Below, in pieces: positions 22,301 through 32,160 of a DNA stretch of 64,000 nt; within the stretch, counting starts at the first letter, position 1, and the number at the start of each line of letters is the position of its first letter. The notes below the pieces were generated by a model, which was given only the letters and a program-made list of their open reading frames with translations, had not been told where the DNA came from and ran no database searches. The translations under genes and the position numbers were made by a program. Location of the stretch: the NCBI GenBank assembly GCA_013397795.1, contig VZTJ01001390.1, positions 338,441 to 402,440 on the forward strand. Direction: 5' to 3'. This DNA is from Orthonyx spaldingii (lineage: Eukaryota > Chordata > Aves > Passeriformes > Orthonychidae).

Positions 22301-23421
22301 CCGCAGGACCTGGCAGCACTTCTGTCATCAAAAAATAAATAAAAAATATGGCTTTTAATCCTCTTAATTGGTTGCATTACTGATCTTTTCTGGCACTGGC
22401 TGGGAAATGAGAAAATCTATAAAGGGGTCTGGTTTGCCCAGCCCAGCTCGTGTCTGAGCCTGAGTTATCATTCAGAGCAGGGACAGCAGAAGACACCTCA
22501 ACACTCACCAAAAATGTCCCCAGCCCTCCCCACCAGCTCTGCACTGGGAAACTGCTCCCACTGGACCAGCTGCAATTTGTAGCACCCAGCAACCATTCAC
22601 AGAGAAATACATCGAGGTTTTAATGAGGGAGGATGGACTTTTTTTTTTTTTGTTTGCTTTGCTTTTGAAAGAGCCTAATTTTCTTCCCTAAACCTTTGCC
22701 AATGACAGACACTCTCATAAAGCATTTTTATTGGATTTTCGAACAATTTAATTAGCGTCTCTGGCCATGATGGCTGCAGGATTGGTGTCTCTGGGGACAG
22801 TAAAACAGAAGTGGCAGCAGCGCTCTGTGCAGGGGGTAGAGGGAGAGGACAGGTAAAAGGGAGAGAGCAGAAGGATTGGGGGACAAACAGGGCTTGGCCA
22901 CATCTCTTCTGAGGGCTGGGGAGAAGCCAGGTGTGCCCATGTGTGACTCCTTCCTGCTTCCTCGAGGGGCTTGGCAGGGTGGGCACAGCCCTGAAAGCTC
23001 CAATCCTGCTTGGGGGTCGCTCCTGGTTCCATGTGGGGACTTCGGAGCAAACCAGGACATTCCCTGTGAGAGATGCTTGGACTTGGTGGCACAGGAGCAT
23101 GTCCAAAAGACCACAGAGTCCCCCACAAGTCCAGCTGTGTTCCCTTCTCACCCCTTGCCTTGGCAAAGTGCCCTTGAACCACTCTGGGCCAGACTTTGAT
23201 GGGAAGGAAGCTTGTTCCTTGAGGCGTCGAGCAGGACCCACCCCACTTTCCCCTCCACGTGTGAGGGGCACAGCTCCAGCTTCCCAAGCCCTGTCTGGCT
23301 GCTCTGTGGATGAGTTTGAGCCAACGTGTGCCCAGGTGGCCAAGGGCACCTCAAAGGGCATCCTGGCCTGTAGCAGCCACAGTGGCACCAGCAGGACCCA
23401 ACAGAACCTCCCCCTGTGCTG
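19387..23421. other. long non-coding stretch without dispersed repeats
   Basis: About 4 kb with no CR1, LTR or credible exon. Features seen are an AT-rich interval at 19500-19640 (GAATGCAAATCCAATAAAC, ATAATGCAATTGGGG), a 33-bp tandem pair at 21043-21108, an A-rich run near 22327 (AAAATAAATAAAAAATATGG) and a T run near 22639. The longest frame (22675-23436 minus) has no recognisable domain. Lack of repeats over 4 kb is unusual for this window. Confidence 0.6.
21043..21108. repeat. 33-bp tandem duplication
   Basis: The unit beginning TTTGGGCGGAATTC at 21043-21075 is followed directly by TTTGGGTGGAATTCC at 21076-21108. Both copies end GAGCCCAC. The copies differ at a few positions, including a CG to TG change, which suggests CpG decay. 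Confidence 0.88.
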
Positions 23422-23926
23422 GCACTGCTGAGGCACCTCCAGCCCTGGGGTCAGTTCTGGGCCCTCACAACAAGCAGGACATTGAGGGGTTGGAGTGTGT
23501 CCAGCTGGGGAAGGGGCTGGAGCCCCAGGATCGGGTGAGGGAGCTGGGAAAGGGGCTCAGCCTGGAGAAAAGGAGGCTCAGGGGGGACCTTGTGGCTCTG
23601 CACAACTCCCTGACAGGAGGGGGCAGCCGGGGGGGTCGGGCTCTGCTCCCAGGAACAGGGACAGGAGGAGAGGGAACGGCCTCAGGCTGGGCCAGGGGAG
23701 GCTCAGGTTGGACACCAGAAAAAATTCCTTCATGGGAAGAGTTGTCAAGCATTGGAACAGACTGCCCGGAGCAGTGGTGGAGTCCCCATCCCTGTGGAGG
23801 GATTTAAAGCCATGTGGACGTGGCACTTGGGGACGCAGGTCAGTGGTGGCTTTGGCAGTGCTGAGGAGTGGTTGGATTGATGTTCCTGGAGGTTTTCTCC
23901 ATCCTAAAGGACTTTGGGGTTCTGCA
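23422..23926 (+). mobile_element. CR1 LINE 3' fragment, about 500 bp
   Basis: This is one of the two longest CR1 pieces here. It starts further 5' than most, with GGGGTCAGTTCTGGGCCCTC, ACAAGCAGGACATTGAGGGG and GGAGTGTGTCCAGCTGGGG, then CCTGGAGAAAAGGAGGCTC and the rest of the 3' region, ending near TCCTAAAGGACTTTGGGGTT. It is still only the distal part of a full element and has no reverse-transcriptase motif. Bases 23563-23710 are nearly identical to 16423-16571. Confidence 0.93.
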
Positions 23927-25797
23927 CTGTGGGCCCCAGAGTCCAGCCCCTCTCAGCCCACACACGATCCCGGTTCATCCCTCCCACCCACGGCAGCGCG
24001 GTCTCGCCGGGGCCAGGGGAGGCAGGAACGTGCTGCCTCGGGCCTCACAGTTCATTTTGAATCCACCTGGAGTTATTCCCAGGAGCAGGGACACCCCGGC
24101 AATCCGGGCAGCCACACTGTGCAGAGGCAATGTGCTCCTGCGCCTGGATTCCAGGGAATACCCAGCGGCTGTCTGGTTTCTGTCAGAGCACGGCTCTGGC
24201 CTTCCCTTGTTGTTTTCCATGGATAAAGCACGTGCTGGATGATTCCTGCAGGGCCCTTGGAGCCACACAGGCTCCTGTGTCCCAGCAGCCACATCTGGCT
24301 GGCGTCCTGCCCCACGGGCTGTGCCGAATTCAGGGATCAGTGCTCCTCATGTTGAGCCAGAGCCCTGCCAGAGCCAGCTGATCCCAACCCCAAAAGGCAG
24401 GAGATGGGAAACAGGACAGGAAAGAAGAGGAGGAAACATGAGGGTAAATTATGGATTAGGGAAGGGCTGGTGGAGAGCAGCCAAGCTGAGTGCTCCTAGC
24501 CAGCTTCCTGACACAGGATTTGGAGGAATTCTGCAGTTTCACGGTGCCCTGCACCCCAAATCTTCCAATCCTCCCAGCGATGGGCCTGGCAAACCACCTT
24601 TCCCTGGAAAAAAGCCTGGTTTTCAGCCAGACTTTGCTGTAAAAACTGGTTTTCAACAAGGAAAAGTAGAAGATATTCCAGCAGGTCGGGAACAAGAGAG
24701 GGAATGCTTTGCCTATGGCAGAGCTGTAGTTAATTTTATCCTGTTTATTAATACAGCTGCTATTCCAGGCATATGGACAGTCCCAGGGCCATTCTCACAG
24801 ACCTGCCCAATCCTGCATGTGCAAATTTTCCAGCCTGGCTCTCAGGGAGTTCCAGAGAACCCCTAAAAACCTTTCTTCCAAGGTCAAGTTAGTGTAACCA
24901 GGCTTCCAGCTGGACCTGCTGCTGAGGTTTGTGATGCTTTTCATGCTCCATCACCCCTAAATCCCCACGGCAGCACTAGGGGCAGATTTTCCTTGGATTC
25001 AGCCCTGTTTTTCTTTGGGAATGAGCTTTCTGGGTGGAAGCTCACCCCCCTGTGCTCAGCTATGTGACACCAGCACAGACTGCAAACCCATCAGTGGGCA
25101 ACTGGGTGGCTTGGACCCAGCTGGAGGACCCTGGTCCACCTCTGGGCTTTAAACTCTGTCAGATTTGGGAGGCAGATTCCTCCTCCCTTTCCACCAGCTC
25201 TCTGCCATGGCTAATGGATTGCAGAGCTATTCTCCCCTCACTGCTCTTTGCACCAGGAGGAGATTTTTTAGGGAGCACAGAAAGGTAATTTCCCCCTGTA
25301 CAGTGGGTTCGTGCTAAAGGAAAGGGGGAGAAGCACCAACCGCTCTCATTTTTCTTGTAAAACGTGGTGGAAATTATTCCATGGCAGCAAATCTGTCCCT
25401 GTGGGTATCCTCTTTGATGTGCAAAGGATAGGAGTGTTTTAGCTGATCTCAATATTTTTAATTCTCTTGCTGATTTCAAAGCCCTCTTTAGCATGAGCTA
25501 CCAAAGGCTCGGAGATTACCCTGCAAAAGCAGTTTTGTTATTGTCTCTCTTAACCTCAGCTCGCCTGCAATTTCCTGCCATCATTTTTATTATGTCTTCT
25601 TTCAGCTGGCAATGAATAAGCAGCTTTATTAGGAGAAAAAGGGAGAAATACAGGAGGAAAAGCCCCTCTGGATGAGGCAGAGGCAGAGCCCAGCGGGGTA
25701 CGTGATGCTGCGGGAACACAAAACCGGGATCCTCCCAGAGCCGCTGACGCTCTCCCATCCGGAAGAGCTCCAGGGTCTCTCCACCAGCACAACTTTT
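23927..25797. other. non-coding stretch
   Basis: No gene or repeat family is recognised. The last 400 bp become AT-rich and repeat-free and are listed separately. There are TAAT-containing motifs near 24727 (AGTTAATTTTATCCTG). Confidence 0.6.
25400..25640. promoter_or_regulatory. candidate conserved non-coding element
   Basis: This is a repeat-free AT-rich interval with motifs such as CTCAATATTTTTAATTCTC, GCAGTTTTGTTATTGTC and GGCAATGAATAAGC, and no credible frame. The pattern resembles vertebrate enhancers. No comparison was possible, so this is only a candidate. Confidence 0.25.
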
Positions 25798-25955
25798 ATA
25801 GAATCATAGAACTGAGTTGAAAGGGACCTTAAAGCCCATCCAGTTCTATCCCCATAGCCAGGGACACCTTCCACTATCCCAGGTTGCTCCCAGCCCCGTC
25901 CAGCCTGGCCTTGGACACTTGCAGGGATCCGGAGGCAGCCACAGCTTCTCTGGGT
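25798..25955 (-). mobile_element. CR1 LINE 3' terminal fragment
   Basis: ATAGAATCATAGAACTGAG is the antisense of a CR1 tail with terminal units still clear. The copy continues with AAAGGGACCTTAAAGCCC, CCTTCCACTATCCCAGGTTG and CAGCCACAGCTTCTCTGGG. It is the only minus-oriented CR1 between 9.8 and 29.8 kb. Confidence 0.92.
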
Positions 25956-26054
25956 GATTTCCTAATGCAGCAGATCTGATCAAAAGTGCTTTCTTGGCCC
26001 CTCCCATCAGGATGGAATATATTTGTTCATGAGAGACAGAAGAAATTGGAAGGG
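25956..26054. other. 99-bp spacer between inverted CR1 copies
   Basis: Unique sequence separating a minus and a plus CR1 copy whose 5' ends face each other. Nothing else is seen. Confidence 0.5.
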
Positions 26055-26190
26055 GAAGTGTCCAAGGCCAGGTCCAATGGGGCTTGGAGCAACCTGGGAT
26101 AGTGGAAGGTGTCCCTTACAGGGGGTGGAAGGGGATGAGTTTTAGGTTCCTTTCCAACCCAAATCATTCCATGATCTTATGATTCTATGG
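26055..26190 (+). mobile_element. CR1 LINE 3' terminal fragment
   Basis: GGGAAGTGTCCAAGGCCAGG, GGGGCTTGGAGCAACCTGGG and TTTCCAACCCAAATCATTCC are followed by ATGATCTTATGATTCTATGG, a well kept set of terminal CR1 units. With the copy at 25798 it forms a head-to-head inverted pair that could pair into a hairpin. Confidence 0.92.
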
Positions 26191-27460
26191 AATTTCCTAT
26201 TAAATGAGCCCCCTACTCATTTATTCTTAAATTTTCCAGAAATATAATGAAATCTCTTTCATTAAGAATAAATTCAGGCCCATAAAGCCTCCTCTTACAC
26301 CCCCCCCAATTGTTAAACTCTGTTGTGCTGCTTCTGTATTTCCCACACAAAGCATCAACATTATAAGAATATTTCTGACACCAGGACCAGGCAAATGCCT
26401 CTCTGCAGTTTCAGAACACTAAAGATTTAGTTTTTAAGTGGAAATAGTCAGCAAGGTTTACAATTAAGCAACCAAATTTCAGCAGACATTTGCTCCTGAC
26501 ATGAGATATATTGTCTGCACGCCGATTTTTATGGAGTAAAGTAGAGAATCTTTATATCTCTCATTGAAGGTTTCCCTGGCTTTCCTCTGCAAGGCTAAAC
26601 CTTTATTTGCACCAGGCTTGACTCTTGCTGATGCAGCCTGCTTACCCCGTGGATGGCTGTTCAGATAATTGTTCTGTTGCCATTAACACGAGTTCAAACA
26701 TTGTTTAATTGTGGGAATATGCGGAATTGTTGTCGTTCAGGGTCGTTCGGGAGCCGAGCCGAATGCTGATTTCAGGGGCTGTAAAGGCAGCACAGAGCCT
26801 CGCTTTTTCTCTTCACATTTGATTTTTCATATCATTTGAAGAGCTTAAAATAGTCCCTGTCTAGGTAGGCTGAGCTTGGCAGAGGAAGATCGACTGGCAG
26901 ATATCACCCCGTGCAAAGCCTCTGCTGTAACCAAGCAGAGGTTTGCAGGTAATAATAAAAGGGAAAACTACTGAGTCTCAAGATAAAGGATGTTCTCCGG
27001 GCTGTGGGTGTTCAAACAGAACACAACAACATTTCTATTCAGCACTCTTTAATTCTCAGCTAAAAGAGATGCCGGATAATTGTAGCTTAATCCTGCTTGA
27101 AATGACAATTTTCATTTCAACCCCGAGTTCTATCAGAGAAATGTTTTCACTTGCTGAGCTGCTCTTCTTCAACATTTGGTTTGCTAAAATCAGCCAGCAA
27201 CAATAACAAAAAAACCTCAACACCCTCTCAACCGCTGTAAAATACATCTGGAACCTGACAAACAGGCTGGGGGTTGAGTCAAGAAGAAATCAGCAGCTTC
27301 CACCAGGTTTTTGTTTGCTCGAGGGCTTTGGCGAGAGGTGGCAGGTTTAATACAACAATTCCGAGCTGCTGTTTGCAGGGATTGCTTTTCCAACATGTAA
27401 GTCAACACTGTCCCCTGAGACCTGGAGCAAAGACAAAATAAATCTACTTTCATTTAAATT
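26191..27460. promoter_or_regulatory. candidate enhancer / conserved non-coding cluster
   Basis: About 1.27 kb is AT-rich and free of CR1, LTR and simple repeats; 25875-26942 lacks any open frame of 60 codons. Motif-rich words include CAGATAATTGTTCTGTTGCC, GCCATTAACACGAG, CATTGTTTAATTGTGGG, GATAATTGTAGCTTAATCC and GAAATGACAATTTTCATTTC. These contain homeodomain-like TAAT/ATTA and SOX-like ATTGT cores. Known vertebrate developmental enhancers often have this make-up. This is inference from base texture only; the alternative is ordinary unique intergenic DNA. Confidence 0.35.
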
Positions 27461-27920
27461 TTCAGCAGGATAATGCTGCCATTCCCTGCCTGTCTCCCCT
27501 CTGAACACATGGGCTGGTTCCACCTGAAGGAAATCGCCCCTCAGTACAGCACAGTCCCCACCAGATTGGCTTCCAACACCAGGAAAGCATCCATGGCATT
27601 TCCCTGGCCTGGCTCATAATGAGAGGGCTCGGTGGAGACGATTTTCTTTCTCCTTTCATTTATCTTCTCCTGCTTTTGTGTTTCTCACCCAAGCTCCTGG
27701 AGAGGCTCTTTTTGCTGTGGAGGAGTGTCCCAAGAAAACCAGGAAGGTGCTGTCATCTCCTGGATTCGTCTCAAGGGGGTGTAGAGTTACCATGAGGTGA
27801 AATGGAAACTCTTTTGGGACAGAGTCCAGAAAACCTGCATCTCATTTCCCAGGCTTGACCTGCCAACATAAACTAGGGCTAGCACCAGACTGGAAACCTC
27901 CAAACCATTGGGGAAATAAA
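27461..27920. other. non-coding stretch
   Basis: No gene or repeat recognised between the AT-rich block and the next CR1 copy. Confidence 0.55.
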
Positions 27921-28095
27921 CAAGATTGGATATTAGGAAAAATTCCTCCATGGAAAGGGTGGTCAGGCATTGGAAAGGGCTGCCTGGGACAGTGGTGGCA
28001 TCCCTGCCCCTGGAGGGAAGGATTTAAAAGCTGTGTGGATGTGGCACTTGGGGAAGTAGGCTGGTGGTGGCCTTGGCGGTGCTGGGGAATGGCTG
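27921..28095 (+). mobile_element. CR1 LINE fragment lacking the extreme 3' end
   Basis: GATTGGATATTAGGAAAAAT, GTGGTCAGGCATTGGAAAGG, GGATTTAAAAGCTGTGTGG and GGTGGTGGCCTTGGCGGTGC match the CR1 body just before the tail. The terminal CCTTCCAACC and ATTCTRTG units are not seen, so the copy is truncated or degraded at its 3' end. Confidence 0.88.
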
Positions 28096-28258
28096 GGTTT
28101 TGTCTGGCTCCAGCCTGGCTCAGATGGCATTTGTTTGGCTGGTGAAGAGTTTGCTCCATGAAACTCACAGAAGTTTTTCCCTGTTGGAAAAATCCAGCTA
28201 GGGTTAGGTCCAAACCCGTGTGCTTACAATTGAGTCTGGCCATGTTGGGAAGTTTGTG
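28096..28258. other. spacer before assembly gap
   Basis: 163 bp of unique sequence leading into the gap. Nothing recognisable. Confidence 0.5.
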
Positions 28259-28482
28259 NNNNNNNNNNNNNNNNNNNNNNNNNNNNNNNNNNNNNNNNNN
28301 NNNNNNNNNNNNNNNNNNNNNNNNNNNNNNNNNNNNNNNNNNNNNNNNNNNNNNNNNNNNNNNNNNNNNNNNNNNNNNNNNNNNNNNNNNNNNNNNNNNN
28401 NNNNNNNNNNNNNNNNNNNNNNNNNNNNNNNNNNNNNNNNNNNNNNNNNNNNNNNNNNNNNNNNNNNNNNNNNNNNNNNNNN
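28259..28482. other. assembly gap, 224 Ns
   Basis: Undetermined bases directly next to a (GGGAA)n microsatellite. The missing sequence is likely to be more of that purine repeat. Long frames reported through here consist of Ns. Confidence 0.98.
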
Positions 28483-28530
28483 AAGGGAAGGCAAGGGAAG
28501 GCAAGGGAAGGGAAGGGAAGGGAAGGGAAG
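28483..28530. repeat. (GGGAA)n microsatellite, gap-truncated
   Basis: AAGGGAAGGC units change to regular GGGAA units and end at GGCCCAGC. The left end is lost in the gap, so the true length is unknown. Confidence 0.93.
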
Positions 28531-29469
28531 GCCCAGCTGTCACTGCTCTGCCATGGGGGCACTGGCCTTGTCCCCTTGTTAGCGGCTCAGGACCACACTT
28601 CTTCCCACACCTCCATACCCTGATGTCCTCGGGGAAAATGCTGCTTCATTCCCCCTGAAAATGCAGATTGCCATTCAGAGCATAAAGAGCCTGCTTTGCA
28701 GGCTGCCACTTCCCTGGAATTGCCTCTCCTCCCTCCGTGCTGCACAAGGACATCAGCAGCTCTTTAATTGTTCAGCTCCTGTGCCGCCGCTTCTCTGCAG
28801 AGACGAAGGGCTTTGGAAGGAGCCACCCGGCCCGAATAACACTTCCTGCAGAGGAAGCCTGGTGCAGCACAGCCCCAAATCCCCGATCCCAACAGACTGA
28901 GCTCTGACCTTGCTCTTTGCCGACCTCTTGGGGTTCTGTGGCTTGCAGGGCTATGGGAGGACCAGGAATGCTCCGTGCTGTGGAGCAGCAGTGGCGGGGC
29001 CAGCGCGGCCCCAGGCTCCGATCAATGCTCATTCCCGGCTCTCCCTGCAGCCGCGGGCCCATGGCCCTGCAATGATTTGGAGGCTGTAACTGGCTGATGC
29101 TTGACTTGCCCCCTTCACTATCACTAAATGGCAGCTGCTTTCCGGAAGAACCGCTCTGCACACACGGAAATCTCTACTGGAGTTGTCGCCATGCGCTGCT
29201 CACGGGGCCGTTCCCTGTCTACTCGGAGGGTTTGAGCTGCACTTTTGGGCATCCCACTGTCTATCCTGACTCCAGTGGGACCTGCTGAAAGGGGAGAGGC
29301 ACTGGGGAAAAGAAACTTCAGCTCACTTTGCAGACCCCTGAAAGGCCCGTGGGATATGTTGGTGCCTCAGCAGCAGAAGCGTTGGGATGATGGGAGGCAG
29401 CTTGGCACCTCCATGCTCAGCCGGGATCTCTTCCCTCATGTGTGCCCAGCAGCTGAGCTGGGACAAGCC
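28531..29469. other. non-coding stretch
   Basis: No gene or repeat family recognised. The part around 28980-29050 is GC-rich (GGCGGGGCCAGCGCGGCCCC) but short. Confidence 0.6.
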
Positions 29470-29731
29470 ATAGGACAAGAGGAAACAGCCTCAAGTTGTG
29501 CCTATAGGAGAGGTTTGGGTTGGATATTGGGAAAATTTCTTCACTGTTGTTAAGCCCTGGCACAGCTGCCCAGGGCAGCGGTGGAGTCCCCATCCCTGGA
29601 GGGATTTAAAAGCTGTGTGGGTGTGACACTTGGGGACATGGTTTAGTGGTGGCCTTGGCAGTGCTGGGAGATAAATTTGACTCAACAGCCTCAGAGGGCT
29701 TTTCCAACCTAAAGAATTCTGTGATACTGTG
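29470..29731 (+). mobile_element. CR1 LINE 3' fragment
   Basis: CCATAGGACAAGAGGAAACA, GGTTTGGGTTGGATATTGGG, TGGAGTCCCCATCCCTGGAG and GGCTTTTCCAACCTAAAG lead to AATTCTGTGATACTGTG. It is the last plus-oriented CR1 copy in the window. Confidence 0.9.
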
Positions 29732-32021
29732 CCTGGGGATGGTGTCACTGTGGGGCTGCCACTCAAGCTGGAGGCTGCAGCAGCAGCTCGTGCTAGTCTT
29801 GGAATTCCAATCCTGGTAAAAGATTGCAGATCCTGGCTGGGGGAGGAGGGAATCTGTCAGCTCCTGCCGTAGGAGAGGGTAAACAAGCCGGAACCCCAGT
29901 GGATTGGGGAGTGCTGATTGGGTTTATCTGCACGAGGAAGGCAGGAACTTATTTCACAGTGCTAAGTGATACAGGTAATATTTCCAAAACAAAATCTCCC
30001 GTTTGAAATCCAATTAGGGTTGCTAAGGAACAACATAGTTAACCAGCCAATATTTGCTAAATCCAGACTTTTGCAAGCAAGGAAACAGCTTTGCCAAATT
30101 GCACTAACAATACATAAATACATTCATATTAAACCAAACAGCTGCAATCCCGTTAACACCGGCTGCGAAGATTTTCCTTGTTATCTGGGGGATTTCTGGA
30201 GCTGCTGTAGTGCTTTCCACTTCCCTGGCTGAGGGGTCTGTCCAGAAACCACAGCGTTGGTGGGACAGGGAAGGAATCTGTCTTGACTTTATTGATGAAT
30301 GCACATCTTATGTGCCTGAGTGGAGGGTCTGAAAAGTAATTTGGGTGAAAAATAGTTGTTGGAGAATGCTCTTTAATTGTCAACTGCTCCAGTATAACTG
30401 ATTTCCCCCCAAAAGTTCCTGCAAGTTTTACTAAAGCAGGTTGTTTTTCACGCCTGCTCTCTGCAGACAGAATCATTGATCTCCAAATTCCCTGTTTGGC
30501 TCTGCTCGGAACAGCTCCCTGAGCCTCCTCTCCAAGGAGCTTCAAGGACTGTCCTTGCTGCCCATCCCCCTGCAGCACCAGGCGTTCCAGGCTCACCTGG
30601 GACATCTGCACGTCCCAGCAGAGGTCCCCCAGTGGGACCAGTGCTCTTGCTCCACAGCAACATGGCTGAAACTGCAGCATGGGCCCCAAGCCACCACCTG
30701 CGTCTCGATGTTCCTGTGGCTGCACTGGCACAAGGCTGGGCTGAGCATCTGCGGTTTCATTTGGGCTCTAATTTTACATTTTCATCACTTTGTGATCTTC
30801 CCTGTTTGGCAGGACTCCAGGCTGGCCCAAAGGTTTGGGTAGGACTCCTCCAAGTCCCTTCTCAGTTTCTGTCTTGATGAAAAGCCGGATTTCTCCAGAG
30901 CTGACGCGGAGGAGAGAGCCATCTGCAATGAGGAGCCTTTCTTCTCTCCCCCAGTGGGTTTAGGGCTTCCACTCTGATCTCTTCTCAGTGTTGGGGGAAA
31001 GTTCTGCACTGGGGGCTGCACCACTGCTCCACAGCCCTCTAGGTGCCTCAGCCAGGCGTCCGGTGTGACCATCCCACATCCCATTCCCATGAAAGGGAAA
31101 CGCTGAGCGTGATGGGCAGCTGAGCTCTCCCAGCACTGCTGCAGGGAGTGGGATGAGCTCTCCATGCCTGGCTTGCATGGAGACTTCAATGCCTGAGCCA
31201 CGCTTGAAGCAAAGATCCTTGTCCGAGCTCTCCTTGCTCCCTGCTTTGTTCTCTCCTGGCTGCTGCTTTGCCCTGACTCCACAGACTCGTAATCCTTGTG
31301 CCTTCCTGAGTCTCCTCTGGCTCCCCACAGGAGCAGGAATCCAAGGCAGTAGCCTTTGGCTGATGGGGAGGGCATGTTAATGTGCCTGCTCCTTCAGTTC
31401 CGTGAATGTTCATGCCTGCAAATTGCTCTGTCTCTGCTCAAGGATCCCTGTAAATATATGAACTAGAAGTGGCAGGAGCTGCAGACTAGCAGGTTTTTTT
31501 CTCCCAAGGAAAGATTAGATTTCACAACTTCCTCCTTTGCATCAAAGGAGAGCAGAAAATCTTTCTTACATCAACCTGCCTGGAAGTCGAGGTCCAGCCC
31601 CCTTACCAGTTTCCTCCCGATTTGTGCAGTGCTGTGTTTGTTCTCCCCAGCAGCTTCTCAGCTGGAGGCAGGGCTTCTTAATTCCCTTTTGGAAAGGAAT
31701 TTCCAGCTCCAGCATTGACCCACTGGAAAGTGACCCCTTGGATAAGCAGAGCCCCAGACTGTGCTGCACCTCTGAGAGGAGGCTCCTGGTTTGGCTGGTC
31801 CCACTGCAGTGATTCCTTTGTGGATCTGAGCAGCCCAGGGACTGCCTGCCCAGGGCTTTCCTCCCAGGAAAAGGGCTAGGGAAAGATGGGAGTAGCTGCT
31901 TAAATGCATGGGGAGAAACTGCTGAAAAAATGCCTCCATTTCCACCTCTCTCCCAGCATCCCCGTGATGGGGAGTGTTGGGAAGAGAATCCCAGCTTTAT
32001 GACAGGCGCTAAGCATCAGAA
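29732..32021. other. non-coding stretch; CR1 orientation switch
   Basis: No gene recognised. The interval 29960-30180 is AT-rich and repeat-free (CCAGCCAATATTTGC, CACTAACAATACATAAATAC) and could be regulatory. CR1 copies are plus to the left of this stretch and minus to the right. Confidence 0.55.
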
Positions 32022-32160
32022 AATCACGGAATGGTTTGGATTGGAAGCGACAACCCTGTTCCACCCACCTGCCACAGGCAGGGACACCTTCCAGGTTGCT
32101 CCAAGCCCTGTCCAACCTGGCCTTGGCCACTTCCACGGAGGGGACAGCCACAGCTTGTCT
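32022..32160 (-). mobile_element. CR1 LINE 3' terminal fragment
   Basis: AATCACGGAATGGTTTGG and ATTGGAAGCGACAACCC begin the copy, followed by GGGACACCTTCCAGGTTGC with the usual ACTATCCC segment deleted, then CCAACCTGGCCTTGGCCAC. The small internal deletion is specific to this copy. Confidence 0.9.
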
